From assembly GCA_034096865.1 (NCBI GenBank), contig JAWQFJ010001240.1, positions 32,501-96,500 of the forward strand: 64,000 nt of DNA. The letters run 5' to 3'. Within the stretch, counting starts at the first letter, position 1. The number at the start of each line of letters is the position of its first letter. Under the pieces are notes generated by a model. It was given only the letters and a program-made list of their open reading frames with translations, was not told the DNA's origin and searched no databases. Shown piece after piece: positions 1-13,490 of the stretch. This DNA is from Theodoxus fluviatilis (lineage: Eukaryota > Mollusca > Gastropoda > Cycloneritida > Neritidae). A program made the position numbers and the translations under genes.

Positions 1-2363
1 CCAGGACTTGGCATAGCTTACAGCNNNCAATTGGCACTAGGCCTTGAATCAAATCGTCGTGCGATATCTTACCTTGCTGCAAATGTACGTGTACTGCGTG
101 ATTGTGTTGACGTTCAACTGGTCAGCTGGGCGATTGCAGGCTTTTATCCAGCGAAGGCAACGATCTAGATGGTACATATTCTTTCCTGGTTTCAGAAATG
201 AAATGAATTTGACGCCAACACAGCGTTCAGGGTATCTACTATCCGCTTTACATAGTCCCCAAGCACAGTGCTTGTTACTCGGCATTATGAAAGATTCGCG
301 GGAAGCTGCACCCGAAACAAGGGAAGTAACTCCCAGAGCCTCGATATGTGGATATAGTCCATTTAGGAAACATCCTGGTAGGCTCGCCACATTGCCGCGT
401 GGTGGTATAAAATTTAATTAAAAGATTGCTCTTTCAATTATTAGTTCTAGGAACTTGAGAGATTCCACCCGAGGGTTTTCATCCAAAACCCCTGTTGCCA
501 CTTCCTTCAGTAATCAAGATAAACAAATAAGTAAAACAACAACAAAAATAAGACACTGGGGATCAGAGAAAAGTTTCACAACAGTTTAATCAAGGACACA
601 AACAATCAAAATAAATCCCAACCCCCAAGAATGGCCAAAAATCCCAAAAGAAATATAGTACACTCCACTGTCGCACAAGTTCAAGGGCTGAGGTTACTCG
701 CCTCACCCAGGCAAAAATGAGGCCCCAGGCAACTCATGAAGAAGCCTATCAGGTCTCGGCCAATCAGTACCCACGCGCGCGCGCGTGCGCGCGCGGGAGA
801 CCGTAGCCTGATTAGCATATATCAACAAACCGGCTAGCGCCGTCCTCCCTCCTTCACTCTTGCAGTGAGACAGTTCAACACGGACCCTCTCCCTCTCAGA
901 TGAACGAGCCTAACGCTCTTAATGAGAATAAAATTGGCATCAGCCGAAAGTTATTGTCAGTCTTCCTGTCTCCTCAATGGATTCAGTGGAAATAAGAGGA
1001 AGCGATCTTACCCCACTTGTCCTTGTTCCGCTCCAAGGAAACGACACAATAATCCTAGTACTCTAAACACTGCCTACACGAGCAGTCGCGCGGAGCCTAC
1101 ACGCCCACGCGCCTCTTGTTCTCATGTCGAGGTACCCCACAGTCGCACGTGACCGCGGTCCAACGTGCCGTCGACCTTCCGTCGTGGTGATTCCTCCGAG
1201 CAGAAGCCGGCGGGAGGTGTACTTCCGCCCCTCTCCTGTATCCCCAGGACACATGGATCCAGCCTCCTCGCTGATCCGTAGGACTGGTCACTCCAGTGAC
1301 CAGTGGCTCTCTCCGGCAGGACTCCTTTCCCCTCGGTAGCTCCGGGACTGACCCCTACAGGACTCTCACGAGCGTGACCGAGTGTTACGACACCCACGTG
1401 CGGTCAAGCACGCTTGTGCACGAGTGCACGGGGTTGGTCTGGGAAAGACAAGAATGACTAATCACTAGGGAGTAATTCAGACACCGCTATATTCTCCATT
1501 CAAGCTCTCCCCCACACCCCAACACGATAGACGTAACCCAGACGTCATTAGAAACGAGAACCCAATATTCGACTTATTTACAGGTAATTGAATTTCTCCC
1601 TCTTTCCATCCCTGCAGACATCACTTATCTCACAAGGCGATTAAGGAGACACAAAAATTTCACTTTACCCCTTCCCTTCCCCCACGGGATAATTTAGTCA
1701 GACGAAAAATGGCGTTCCCTCCCTCATAACGGTATTTACACGTTCAACCCAAAGAACAATGACAACATACCTCATCAGACCCATGGCGGACATAAGACAG
1801 TGCTCACATCGAGAAAGGCCCCGGGCCTTCGTCAACCCAATGTTGGCGCTCGAGGCAGACCCCCGGGTCTCCTGAGCCCAAAACGCGATTCCATCGCGGA
1901 CACGTCTAACCTGCTCAAACAGCAGCCGTGGAATGAAATCCACGAGGCGTCCCAACGCCTAACAATCCGTCGCCCCAAGTCATATTAGCCAACCAAAAGA
2001 ACCCGATTATATCACGTGGTGACTCCAAGCATACGTGATCATACATGCTTCACTCATGCCCACCCCGGGGGTCTATCCCCCCCAAAAATGAATCTCGACA
2101 CCCCTACTATCCCTCTGTGGTCAAACCCAATTAGCATCAAGAGGCAGGGTTGTGGCTTTGTTACTAATTTTAGGTGCGTCAGCACATTCCAAAAATTTCA
2201 GACAGCGCCGCTGCGTCGAGACCAAACCCCTATGTACACTTTCTCACCCTATCTTGTCGCTATCATGCGACAGTTATAGAATAAACACCGTAACCTGGTG
2301 TGATGGACGTTTACAAGGGAGAAAAGCAACCGACCATACCTGATCTGCTTTGTCACCGACCAG
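1..2363. other. No recognisable gene; GC-variable flank with a 3-base assembly gap
   Basis: Three N bases at 25-27 mark a small gap. Short open frames overlap on both strands between 44 and 2340, but none resembles a known domain or has a clear splice context. About 740-1450 and 1780-1960 are GC-richer than their surroundings, and an alternating CG/GC run at about 774-797 could adopt Z-form. Earlier exons of the TPR-J gene that ends at 3421 may lie here or further upstream; I could not find them. Confidence 0.5.
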
Positions 2364-3421
2364 GCCATCCTGCTGACCAGAGAGAGGGACATCGAGATGG
2401 AGGCCGTGGCCTGTTCGAGACTGGGCAGGCTCTATGACCAGGTGCTGAAGCTGAAGGACAGGGCCAAGATCTACCTGAACCGCTGTCTGGAGCTCGCCAA
2501 CAGCCTGGTGCCCCGAAACATCACAGGTGAAGGCAAGTAGACTTGTGAAGTGATCATGACCATATGTTCGAGAAAATTAAAAAGGATATAACCTGGAGAT
2601 TATGGATATTATTCTCTGCAATTAATAGCAGAGCATCAGCCTGAACATAGATAAAGACTGTGCGAATATTACTGTGGTATAAGTATACCTTTGTCCCATT
2701 CGAAAATACCTGCCTTGTAGCAACTCTTTAATGTGGAGATCGTACATGATCATGTATGACCTGTTCAGCATGGCTCGACTTATCTTTGTCCCACAGGATG
2801 ACTGTCACATCCAGGAAACGGAATCTCGAGTCTGCAACACGCTATGTGTTTCATTGCATAATCAATGGGTGAGAGTAAACCCCATAATTTACTGACAGGT
2901 GTTTAGAAATGGGACATAGTTTGTAGAAAACTGATGAGCGAGTTCTGTTGCGGTCTGCTCTGACTCTTCCTCTCCATCTCTCTCTCTCTCTTCCAGACTG
3001 GTACATCACTGCCACCACCATTCTTGCTCGCTACCAAGAGGAGATGGTGCGAGCAGAGGAGGAGTCGAAGCAGAAGGAAGTGAAGAAAGTCTTGGAACAG
3101 ATCAAGCATCTGCTGGATCCCATTGAAAAGATGTACGAAGTATGCAAGGGCTCCGTCGAGGATGCCAAGCCTCAGCGAATCGCCTTCATCAAGTACATCT
3201 ACGAGAAACATCCTCCCAAAAAGCCGACCCACAAACTCGAAATGGCCGAAGGAGACGAGGTCTCGTCTCAGGACCTGAAGAAGATTTTCCAGAAGGCGGT
3301 CGTTCACTACCACCCCGACAAGATCAAGGAGGAGGAGCACGGCAAGGAGTGGAAGGTCCTGACTGAGGAAATCTGCAAACGACTTACTGCGATCTACGAA
3401 ACGCACAAGAACATTCAGTAG
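2364..3421 (+). CDS. TPR and J-domain protein, last two exons (5' part missing)
   Basis: Two exons, about 2364-2526 and 2997-3421, join in phase across a GT-AG intron (donor GTGAAG at 2527, acceptor after a CT-rich tract at 2995-2996). The first encodes one tetratricopeptide-like helical hairpin (RDIEMEAVACSRLGRLYDQV then LKLKDRAKIYLNRCLELANS). The second starts DWYITATTILARYQEEMVRA, continues as a Lys/Glu-rich coiled-coil-like linker and ends in a J domain with the HPD tripeptide (VVHYHPDK) followed by a helix (VLTEEICKRLTAIYETHK). J domains stimulate Hsp70 ATPase through HPD, and TPRs bind partner peptides, so a co-chaperone role is inferred. The stop TAG is at 3419-3421. The first acceptor is my best guess and the exon could begin slightly earlier. 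The N-terminus lies outside what I can resolve. I do not recognise the specific orthologue. Confidence 0.72.
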
Positions 3422-6300
3422 TTAATACATAGAGTCGTTTGCCGATGAGTTCGGATGTGCCTACGGCGTCTGATACAAACATCCTGTTTCTAGTTGGAGA
3501 CAGCTAGAGTAGGGCAAATGACCCAACTGGTGCAAGTCCGCAGAAAACGTAGGCCCACTCCTGGGATGACAGAATTTATCGCAAGCAGTCAGTTTGGGTA
3601 CACTGCTTAGCAACATTTTCAGAATGCATTGCAAGTTTTCGGTCCGTTTTCTTTCGAAAGTACATTTTATGCTTTTTGCTATGATCCTTAGAATCACACG
3701 CACAGCAAGAAAACAAAGAACAAGTAATTATGAAGTGAAGGTGCTCAGAATCAGATTAATTACCGAAACTTACATTGCTGCTATGCGTCCACGTACGTCT
3801 CCGTCTTACTACCAAGGTGGGAAAATCGTATGTTTGTACATTATAGTATGTAAGTAACGAGAGTTGTGTCTGAGGCACCGAGATTGTTTGTGATCGCTTT
3901 AGGGCAGTGTCACGTGCACATTGGCTAAAGTGGTATAAGAAATGGAGCGGTGAAAAGATTCATCACAACAATGGGGGAGGGATTTTTGACACATTTCCTA
4001 CAAGACACACATTTCCTACAACTTGTACAAGACACACATTTCCTACAAGACACATTTCCTACAAGACACACATTTCCTACAAGACACATTTCCTACAAGA
4101 CACACATTTCCTACAAGACACACATTTCCTACAAGACACATTTCCTACAAGACACACATTTCCTACAAGACACACATTTCCTACAAGACACATTTCCTAC
4201 AAGACACACATTTCCTACAAGACACACATTTCCTACAAGACACACATTTCCTACAAGACACATTTCCTACAATTAGTAGATGGTCACAACCAATGAAGAG
4301 CATGGAGAGAAAAAAGGCTCAGACAAGCACACAGAAAATTAAATGTAATTTTTATTGCTAAGAAGCAGGAAATGTTTTAATGATTCACTATCCCTTCTCC
4401 TCCAATCCCACCCCAAATTCCCCCCTTCCTTATAATCAAATGAAGTATCACATACTGCAAACATAAAAAGTAACCTAGTCATATTTAGTGGGTAGGGATT
4501 CGGGCTGTGGATGTGGAATCTGACTGTCAAACTTCCTGTTACACCTGAACTGTCAAACGTTATCCCTTGCAGTGTGTTGTGTGTGTATCTGTAAGTCTAC
4601 GCTAGCAGCAACTTCAATATGTAACTGAACATAAGTTCGGAATTTCGTTATCGATTTCATGTAGCACTGTCGAATTTCTGTACTGACTTTGGCTTGTGAA
4701 AACGATACAACTTTGCTTGTCAGCATGTGGATGTACTTTGACTTGTGCGTTGATGTTCACATTTATAGTTCGGCGCATAGTAAGCCATAGACACGTTGTT
4801 CTAATATACAACCAATGACTTCTACACATCCGGGTGATCTATGTGATCTATGTGATCTTTGTGATATCTTTTTTTTGTTTCTCTAGATCTTCCACTTTGA
4901 CAGCACAGTCGGACCTTAATGACCTGATGCTTTGCTGATGCTTCCTGGTCAGCCCCTTTGCTGCTTGAATCCCCCCCCCCCCCCCCAATCCCCAGTAGAT
5001 GAGCCACTGGAACAGATCCTGCAAGCCCAGAAGTTAAGAGTTTCAGATGAATGTGGCATCGAGAGGTTCCAGCTGTTTGTCCAGTTCAACTTGGAAATTC
5101 ACCTATACTTTTTTCTACATTTGTTATTTTCCTCCTGGGTTGTGATAAGAGCACAATCAAGTTGTTAGCCATGTTGAAATTGTTCTGTCTGTTGTCTATG
5201 CATGTAAGACATGTCTCATTATACATAGGATGATTTATTGCTGCTCCGCACTAATACAATAATACTTTATACTTCTTGACTGTAATTTGATCATTTCTCT
5301 ACTTCATGACGTTTGTTACCTCGGCAACACCCTTCCATTATGCACTGTACACTCTAGAACAGATCTGCTTGCAAGGAACTGAAGTCTCACCATTCCACGG
5401 TGTTGGTAACAAATACAAACAGGTCTGAAAAAAGAAATGTGTGTGGGGGAAAAAAAGTTGTCACTCATTGATCTCAATAAAGATTTCAAGGGAAACAAAG
5501 TGTTTGGTGACGAAGTACTTTTATTGCATGAAAGGAAAATTCTTCAGGTAATGAATAATGCATGCTCTCTGCCTCTCGCTCCAATCCAAAATGGCATTAA
5601 TTAAATCAGCTTTATAAGTGTCGTTTAAAGTAGTACCCAGTATTTAAAAAGGTATTTTTTGTTAATAAAAAAAGGCCAATTTTTAATAGCAAATTCAATG
5701 CAGAATATGACTGCTTTAAGAGGGATATGGTCAAGAGTACGCAGGTGCTGATCGCCAATTTCACTACCCTACCTCAAAACAGAGTCTCTTTCTCCTCACA
5801 CTGTCAACTCACACAATCCAAACTTGTTTCATGTTGTTGACAAAAGAAGATTGTTTCTGCACATGTGTTAGATGCTCAATAAATCTTCTTCAACTCTGAT
5901 GTTTTTCATGTTTTGCGCGAAAGATTGAATGCTGTCAGTGAGAGAAAGTGTGACATGAAAATTGGCTGCGGTGTAAAGTTGAGTTAAGACTAATGCTAAC
6001 CTCTAATTTGACTAACAATTATGGTTTTATTTCTTTTCTTCTTGACCTAGGAGCAAAAATATCGTTAATACTTGGATGTTGAAGCTGCAATAAAGTTTTT
6101 GTGTTGAATAGTTTATCTTTTGTGGCTCTTTTTCTGAATCAGTGGTGCCAGTGGTGTCAAGTTAAGATGAGACTCCAAACTGTCTTCTTCAAATACAACT
6201 AAACTAAAGATTACATTCAGTTTTTCTTTTCTGTACAGTTTAGACATCACCTAATGCATCATATTTATGTGAAATAAAGAGTGTATCATTACTGTATCAG
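3422..6300 (+). other. Probable 3' UTR and downstream flank of the TPR-J gene
   Basis: No coding potential is visible. Candidate AATAAA poly(A) signals occur near 5475, 5876, 6090 and 6273, so transcript ends could lie anywhere between about 5500 and 6300. A minisatellite (3985-4272) and a 16-18 base C run (about 4972-4987) interrupt it. Confidence 0.4.
3985..4272. repeat. Minisatellite, mixed 16- and 18-bp units
   Basis: Units read ACAAGACACATTTCCT or ACAAGACACACATTTCCT, differing by one AC dinucleotide, about 16 copies in a row. All three forward frames stay open and give repetitive FPTRHT/SYKTHI/FLQDTH peptides, an artefact of the repeat. Confidence 0.95.
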
Positions 6301-9300
6301 AAAGTTTATTTTGAAATATTTGTGTCACCAATAGCAATACTCAGCACCTCTGTACTCTTGACCTTATGGGTATATTATAGTAAACAATTGGGAGGAGGAC
6401 ACCAACTGTCGGCTGCATAATGAGGTATGAGAACTTCAAATTCAGTTTTCTCAATTTCCAGGTTTTCACCGATACATATTAGATTTCAGACATATCTTTG
6501 TGCTCTTAAGTTCGACTTTCTTGAAGCTTGGCATATTTGGTTCATATAGCCTGATTCATATAGCATGCTTCATGGGATGACCCATAACCAAATCTGTATC
6601 TTCCTTTATGTCATGGTCATAGGATCTTGAATATGTAACTATATACTCCATTCATGTAACTTCAGATGTGAAATTGTTTTAAAATGAAATGCTCAGAGTA
6701 GTTGTGCTTATTTTGGGTCAGGTCATGCTACCCTGAGTAATGTACTTCTGTGCAAAATTACAAGCTTCCATCACTAGCTCCTTTTTTGGTATTATGTTTC
6801 AAAAACAGGCAAATGTGTGATGTATTGGCAGCCATTTTTGAAAGCTAATTAGTATTAATTACTGATGCGAACACATCACAGGCAGACAGCATGTCCTGTT
6901 GCATAAGAAAACTGGACCAAAAAAACAACAACACCAACCTGACAAAAAAGTATGGTTACTGGATACAACTACCTTTAGCAGTCCACTCCAGCTACTGTTC
7001 TTTATGGTATCGTAGAATCCGCAGGGGGGAAAAAGCAACCAACCACTGGACTTAAAAGTTTTCTGAAGGAAGTCAAAGAAAACAAATCCTTTCACCTCAT
7101 CTTACAGCCTACTCAACAATAAATCTGTCAAATGGAAAACTTTCACCACTGGGAATACCTTAAAGTAACAGCCCGCTATCATAAACATGTTTCTGTTATC
7201 CCAGTACAGTAAGTAGTGGTTATTTGAGCAATTATCACATATGCATGCATGGGATTAATAAATTAAAGTTTAGATTTAATTGAGGGACATATGAAAAATG
7301 TAGCAGCTGCTCAACTTTTACATCCAAAATTTATGATGAAAAAGTATTATGCCTGAAACCCAAGTACGGAAATATGGACTTAATGATAGTAACAATAACA
7401 ACAATGAAATGCCAATAGCGGTAGCAGTAAAATTACTATCATCGAATTTCACAGCTCTAGACAGTTAGAACTGAGACAAGACAGGAAAGGGGAGCACAAG
7501 ATTAAGTTTGGACTCAGTAAAATCCTATCACCAACAATATTGATACAATCATTTTGTTAATTATTTTCATCATTCATTAATATAATACAATCACAAGTTC
7601 CCCTGGGGAGTGAACAAGTCCAAGACCTTGAGCTCGGTTCAAATCCGACTAGGCTGGGATTTTTGTATAAGGAGTTGGGAAACTACAAGATTGTCATCAC
7701 AGATTCAATTATAATGAGATGAAAATGGGTGCAAGAAAAAGCTTTTCACATGAAAATCAAACATGTTAAATAATATAATGGTTCCCAGGAGTCATCTTAG
7801 AGGAAGCGGTCCAATATGTCTGCTATCTGTGCACTTCCACCAGTGACATCTACTTCACGTCACCCAAGTCTGCCTGTACATCTAGAGGTCCGCTTCAGTG
7901 GTCAAAACATGTGACCTGGCGGTGTCTGTGCCTGGAAGCTGAAAGATTCACAAACTATAGTGTAGCATCCTCTGGGAGGATGCATTCCCCACCCAGTTTA
8001 TAAACCACGTAGGAGGACAGATGACAAGAGAGACCATCATGTAATGAAATCCTCATTGTTGAAGTAAGTCGGCACTGGGTTCATCATTTTCTACCAAGTA
8101 GGGACTTTTGCAGGTAGCTGAAAATGTTCATGCCTTCAAATGAGTGTGGATTTGTCTTCTGATGCCAGGACAGGATTAGTCAGTTGCTTCAATGCTAGAA
8201 AGCTAGGTAATTGCAATGGCACTATATGGGGTTGAAAAAAGTGATTATGTGAACAAATTTGTCATCTTTGTTCAACCTCCAAATCTTTTTGTTGGGTGCA
8301 CAGCTGTCACCTAATTTTATCACAACAAGCGTAAGTAAATACCTATGTATGTCCTGGAGAAAAGTGTCAGAGGATTGCCTAAGACCAAAACTTGTGGAGG
8401 TCTGCTCAGTAAGATTCATTTATCAGTTTGCTGCCTTTGCTCAGAATGAAACAATTTCATATTTTTTATGAAGGCAATCTAATGAAGGCATTTGCTTTAC
8501 TCTTTCCAAATCTCCGGTGAGTCCTACTGCGGTTTCAACGTAAGGCGAGGAAGGGGTGGATTTCAAGGTGGGGGTGGAGGATGTGCATGAAGGTTGGCTA
8601 CAAAAGCTGGAACTCCTGAAAGAAAAATGTCATTTCAAACACTGGTAAACAGTGCAGAAGCACGTGTTCCCCAAGCAAAAAGCACCGAGCAGGAACATCA
8701 TTCTATAGACTGAGAACTGTCACAAGTTCCTCCACTAATACAAAATAATTCCTCCCATACATTTTGCCAAGCGCACTGTCTCTACTCCACATGTACAAAT
8801 GGGCTTTCAGCGAACTCTCACTGATTCAGTTTAGCTTGCAAAATGTTGAATTTTGGACTTCTTACCCTCCTACAGAGCATCCAAACTCCCACCAAACATA
8901 CGTGTACACCATCCTCCTGCTCTCATCCTTTTGACCAAACAGCCTTCCCAATGCAACCTCTGCTGAAGTCCTCTCCATGGGAGAGTCATCATTCAAACTC
9001 CCCAGATACCTTTGCAACCTAGGCAGAACACTCAGCACCCATAGAGCAAGGCATGTTCATGAGGGTGCTTGCTGTATCCATCTCATGAACTGAGGGATTT
9101 AGGGCAGTAGAGAACACCACACGCAATTTCTAAAAATACTTCTGCTACTACTTCAACTCATTTGCATATGCACTGAACGCAGTCAGTGATGACACATAGG
9201 TTCAAATGATGCTGCCCATTTGCATAATTTTCCTTCTTGTAAGGGAAAAATCAAATTTAGAGAACTAGACTTTATTTTTTAAAATAATGATATTTCAATA

Positions 9301-9451
9301 TACAACTTTATGTGGTTCAAGGGATTAGACTCACTAAAAACAATGTGTCTTGAATAAGTTAACCACTAAAACTAGACGGACAAGCATTTGCCCCACTGAA
9401 CAGGCCTTGATGATTGTCTAAATGGAGTTATGTCCCTTGAATAGGAGACCT
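6301..9451. other. Intergenic, nothing recognised
   Basis: AT-rich sequence without splice-framed coding stretches, tandem arrays or obvious inverted repeats. A tRNA-like B-box match (GGTTCAAATCC) occurs near 7636, but no cloverleaf could be built around it. Confidence 0.5.
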
Positions 9452-10051
9452 GCTGGTGGGCGCTCTCACCAGATCTTGTGAGGATACAGTCCATTACAGG
9501 CATGGGTAGACAGTCTTGATCACAAGTTCTGCTGGATCTTTTCTGACGCAGAATACTGACTGTTCAATGATTTATTGCAACACATTATACAGTCTTCTCC
9601 AAAAGCAACATTTTAATGGATTTTTGTGACAAAGTTATGAACATGCATGTAAAAACAGGGCACTCATAGAGGCATGCGTAACAGACAATGATACCATGAA
9701 TTGGATTGTCCTAAGAAGCAATGGGGAAAATTTAATCTGCCCTCATCTCCCAGCCTGTCTCTATTCCATGCTCCAATGATTCCAGAGCTAAAAAATTAAT
9801 GGCATTAAAGCGCAACTGTACGTACAATACATAAGACATGCAAATCTCATCCTGCAGGAATGGGGAGTCTGCATACACTCCATCACATCACAATATAAAC
9901 ATTGCGCCTTTTCCCCTTTAACTTCAAACAGAATACAATAAATGCATAGATTTCTAGTAAAGTTTGTTTCCGTTTATATATGTCCATCCATTTGTCCATC
10001 TGTCTCACCATGCATCTATCCATTTGTGTTTATTAATGTGTTTCTCTGATC
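9452..10051. repeat. 600-bp direct repeat, copy 1
   Basis: This block starts GCTGGTGGGC and ends TTTCTCTGATC. It recurs at 11203-11802 at the same length with only a handful of base changes (for example GAGGATA/GAGGGTA and CAGACAATG/CAGATAATG). No protein is encoded. Confidence 0.95.
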
Positions 10052-10095
10052 TGGAACAATAATCTGTCTTGATGAGGATAAATATACACACACAA

Positions 10096-10129
<34 letters not shown>

Positions 10130-11202
10130 CAGCCTCAGCGTACCGCTTCAAACTTCCCGTCAAAAATGTCAGTCACGATCGGTAGCAAAACCTCGAAGAA
10201 AAGCCCCGATTTCACGGAGCGGGAATCGGATAGCTATCATAAAAGCGGTGTCAGCAAGATACGGATACATTAAAAGCAGCATACACACAGCCCAAGCAAA
10301 CAAAAGAAGACGGACAGCGTGGGAGGAGGTGACAAATGAAGTGCGAGCTGAGTGAGGCTGGCTCGAGTGTGTGTGTGTGTGTGTGTGTGTGTGTCACCGT
10401 TTATTAAGTTCATCAGCAAGAGGCAAACGAGCAGAAGATCAAGTTTTACAATATGGCAGGATTTCCAAGTGAGAACCATTGAAATTCAGTAAGGAAGGGG
10501 TGGAACAATAATCTGTCTTGATGAGGATAAATATACACACACAGTGACACTGACACACACACGCACACACACACACACTCGATCAGCCTCAACTCACTTT
10601 CCCCACCAAACTCGTGAAACCCTGGCGATCGTCACACATTTTCTCAGTTACCAAAAATAAAGCAATTTAATCTGAGCAGTGTTTTCATAACACAGATGCA
10701 ATTTTAATGTATCGTTTTCATAGCATCAGACAACACTAGCATTGTACCCAATGTCAACAGCAGCAGGCAGGTTCGAGGACAACACTGTTTACTGGTGTCG
10801 CAGCGGTCCGCGCTTCAGCTATAAATAGCAGTGCGCGAAGCTCGGCGACCTGCATTTCCAACTGTAAAATGTAAGCGTTTTCACGACCTATTGATGCAAT
10901 CAACATACAGCTTTCATAATTTAATGCTGTTCATGGCTTATACTTTCTTTGGATGGGTTTCCAGTGTCCCAAAATACAGCTTATTATTTGCGAACCGTGA
11001 ACAGGTCGGCCATTTAATTTCGCGCTGGTCTTGGACTTTGGTGTGTAGTCTAACAAATCCTTGGACCACCGTAGTCCGCAGTTCAGTCTGCCGACTGAAC
11101 AAAGTCCACGTTCATGAATTGTAGACTACGACAGTCCAAGTTCATGAATTGTAGACAACGACAGTGGTCCGAGACTAGTCTTAGACCACGCTGAAAGTCC
11201 AA
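10052..11202. other. Spacer between the 600-bp repeats, with nested duplication and CA/GT tracts
   Basis: A ~42-bp segment beginning TGGAACAATAATCTGTC at 10052 recurs at 10501, each time followed by a CA tract (about 10095-10127 and 10545-10580). A GT tract lies at 10370-10394. A TATAAATA motif sits at about 10820. A ~30-bp sequence containing TTCATGAATTGTAGAC is duplicated at about 11100-11160. No gene is recognised. Confidence 0.7.
10819..10830 (+). promoter_or_regulatory. Isolated TATA-box-like motif
   Basis: CTATAAATAGC sits in a locally GC-rich patch. A 97-codon open frame follows from 10831 but has no recognisable domain. No gene is assigned, so this may be chance. Confidence 0.2.
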
Positions 11203-11802
11203 GCTGGTGGGCCCTCTCACCAGATCTTGTGAGGGTACAGTCCATTACAGGCATGGGTAGACAGTCTTGATCACAAGTTCTGCTGGATCTTTTCTGACGC
11301 AGAATACTGACTGTTCAATGATTTATTGCAACACATTATACAGTCTTCTCCAAAAGCAACATTTTAATGGATTTTTGTGACAAAGTTATGAACATGCATG
11401 TAAAAAAAGGGCACTCATAGAGGCATGCGTAACAGATAATGATACCATGAATTGGATTGTCCTAAGAAGCAATGGGGAAAATTAAATCTGCCCTCATCTC
11501 CCAGCCTGTCTCTATTCCATGCTCCAATGATTCCAGAGCTAAAAAATTAATGGCATTAAAGCGCAACTGTACGTACAATACATAAGACATGCAAATCTCA
11601 TCCTGCAGGAATGGGGAGTCTGCATACACTCCATCACATCACAATATAAACATTGCGCCATTTCCCCTTTAACTTCAAACAGAATACAATAAATGCATAG
11701 ATTTCTAGTAAAGTTTGTTTCCGTTTATATATGTCCATCCATTTGTCCATCTGTCTCACCATGCATCTATCCATTTGTGTTTATTAATGTGTTTCTCTGA
11801 TC
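11203..11802. repeat. 600-bp direct repeat, copy 2
   Basis: Near-identical copy of 9452-10051, offset by 1751 bp. It is followed at once by a GT microsatellite (about 11808-11837). Confidence 0.95.
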
Positions 11803-11806
11803 ATTT

Positions 11807-11839
<33 letters not shown>

Positions 11840-11841
<2 letters not shown>

Positions 11842-12974
11842 CATGCATGCATGCTTGTGTATGCATGCACGTGCTCATGTGTGCATGAGTGTCTGTCCAT
11901 TCATGCATCTATTTCTTCACCTGGTTGGCTGGCTTGCTTTCCTTTTCTGTCATAAGAAAGTTTTTCCAAGCGTAGAAGACAGCAGCAAGGTGAAAACAAA
12001 GAAGCAAAAACTAATGAACACACTGCTTCAGAGTATCCACAAAGATTTCATCATCAAACACAAATCAAACTTCTTTAGTCATGGGACTTCAAACAATTAA
12101 TTCAAAACAAACACAAACACACAGTAAGACATATATCAATGGTTACCCACACAGAGTTATTATCATTGTTTTGTAATTGTAAAATTGCTTTGAAGGCACT
12201 AACTCCTCCACATTTCTGATGCAAGCCAACATCTGGCAGACTGTAAGTAAACACTGCTAAACAGTAGCACCTCTACACGCTGCAGGATTCCTGCAGGTCA
12301 ACACACACTACAAATGGATGAAGACAGTTGTCAAGCCGAATAACAATGGGTCCATTCACAATCAGAGCTTGCACATCTCATAGGCACACATGGCATACCC
12401 TCTCTCTGTTGCATTCATTCAGGCTCACACATCCCCCTTCACACTAGGATGTGATGCACACACCTGGGTATGACACATACACTTCCCATTACAATACCTT
12501 CTTCTCCACCTGGAGGTGATGCATACACTTCCCCTCGTGATACCTCTCTTTACATTGGATGCAATTCATACACCTACAGTACACCTGGAAGCAACACAAG
12601 GGTTACACCTTTTACGGCTGGACAAGATGAAATTTGAAGACCCATAATGCTAAACTCCCCGCTGGCTGCCCAACACAAGTGTGGGTTAATTCTCCAGCTT
12701 TCCTGTTTGAACTTGTAGTTCTCAACTTAGTAGCCATGTGCTCAACATAGGAGAACACTTCCCTAGGGTGTGTTTGCACTTCACTTCAATGGAATTTTAT
12801 GGCCATATAAGGTCATGGATCACAAAAATCACTGCTGTTGGTGAGAGTAGGAGTTAGTCAAGTCACACTTTCCCTAGTTATTCACCTCTTAAAAATCATA
12901 TCAAGATACATGGTGGACCTACCCTTATTCCCAACCATGTAGGCAACATGTCGGCAACATTGCAGAACACTTCT
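11840..12974. other. Intergenic, nothing recognised
   Basis: AT-rich sequence with loosely repeated CACCTGG...ATACACTTCCC phrases around 12440-12600. No coding exon is seen. Confidence 0.5.
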
Positions 12975-13490
12975 CATCTTAACTACTGCAACCCACTACT
13001 CTACGGTCTACCGACAAAGTTAACAGATCGCCTTCAAAGAGGTCAAAACTCTGCTGCTGGGTTGATCAGGAAGGTATCATGAAGGCAGCAAATCGCCCTG
13101 GTCGTGCAGGATCTACTCTGATCGCGGCTAGAAAAGATAAATGAAGTTTAAGTTGTGCACCCTTGCTTACAGGTGCATACAGGACAAGGTTTCTTTGCCA
13201 AGCTATCTCTCTGACCTCTTGAGAGAGCACCATCCATGGCGCTGCCTCCTGTCGTCCAAAAAGGAGCTGCTTGCTTGCCCTCCGAGCAGACCCAGGACCG
13301 TGGGAGACAGGGTGTTCCAGTGCTCAGTACTGAGACTGTGGAGTGGTCTTCCGCTTGACATCTGATAGTCAGACTCTTTCTAAGCATTCAAGAAGAGACA
13401 GAAAACGTTTCTATTCCCTCACTGACTATGTGCAGCACCTTTGAGCAGTGTTCTGAAATTGGCACAATAGAAATCTATTAACTTACACAT
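12975..13490 (+). pseudogene. 5'-truncated L2/CR1-type LINE fragment (reverse transcriptase C-terminus)
   Basis: Translated pieces match the end of L2/CR1-type non-LTR retrotransposon ORF2: LNYCNPLLYGLPTKLTDRLQ then QNSAAGLIRK upstream, and after a frame change FKLCTLAYRCIQDKVSLPSY, RTVGDRVFQCSVLRLWSGLP and FKKRQKTFLF. Stops and a frameshift near 13078-13140 show it is dead. The order of motifs is the usual one for this family. The catalytic RT core is absent. Confidence 0.8.

Noticed and set aside
1063..1397. Overlapping frames in the GC-rich patch near 1.1-1.4 kb
   Set aside because: Three minus and two plus frames overlap, no domain resemblance, no codon bias that I can see.
7600..7670. 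tRNA-like B box
   Set aside because: No A box at the right distance and no acceptor-stem pairing.
9452..11802. LTR retrotransposon
   Set aside because: No TG...CA ends, no target duplication, and no gag or pol between the direct repeats.
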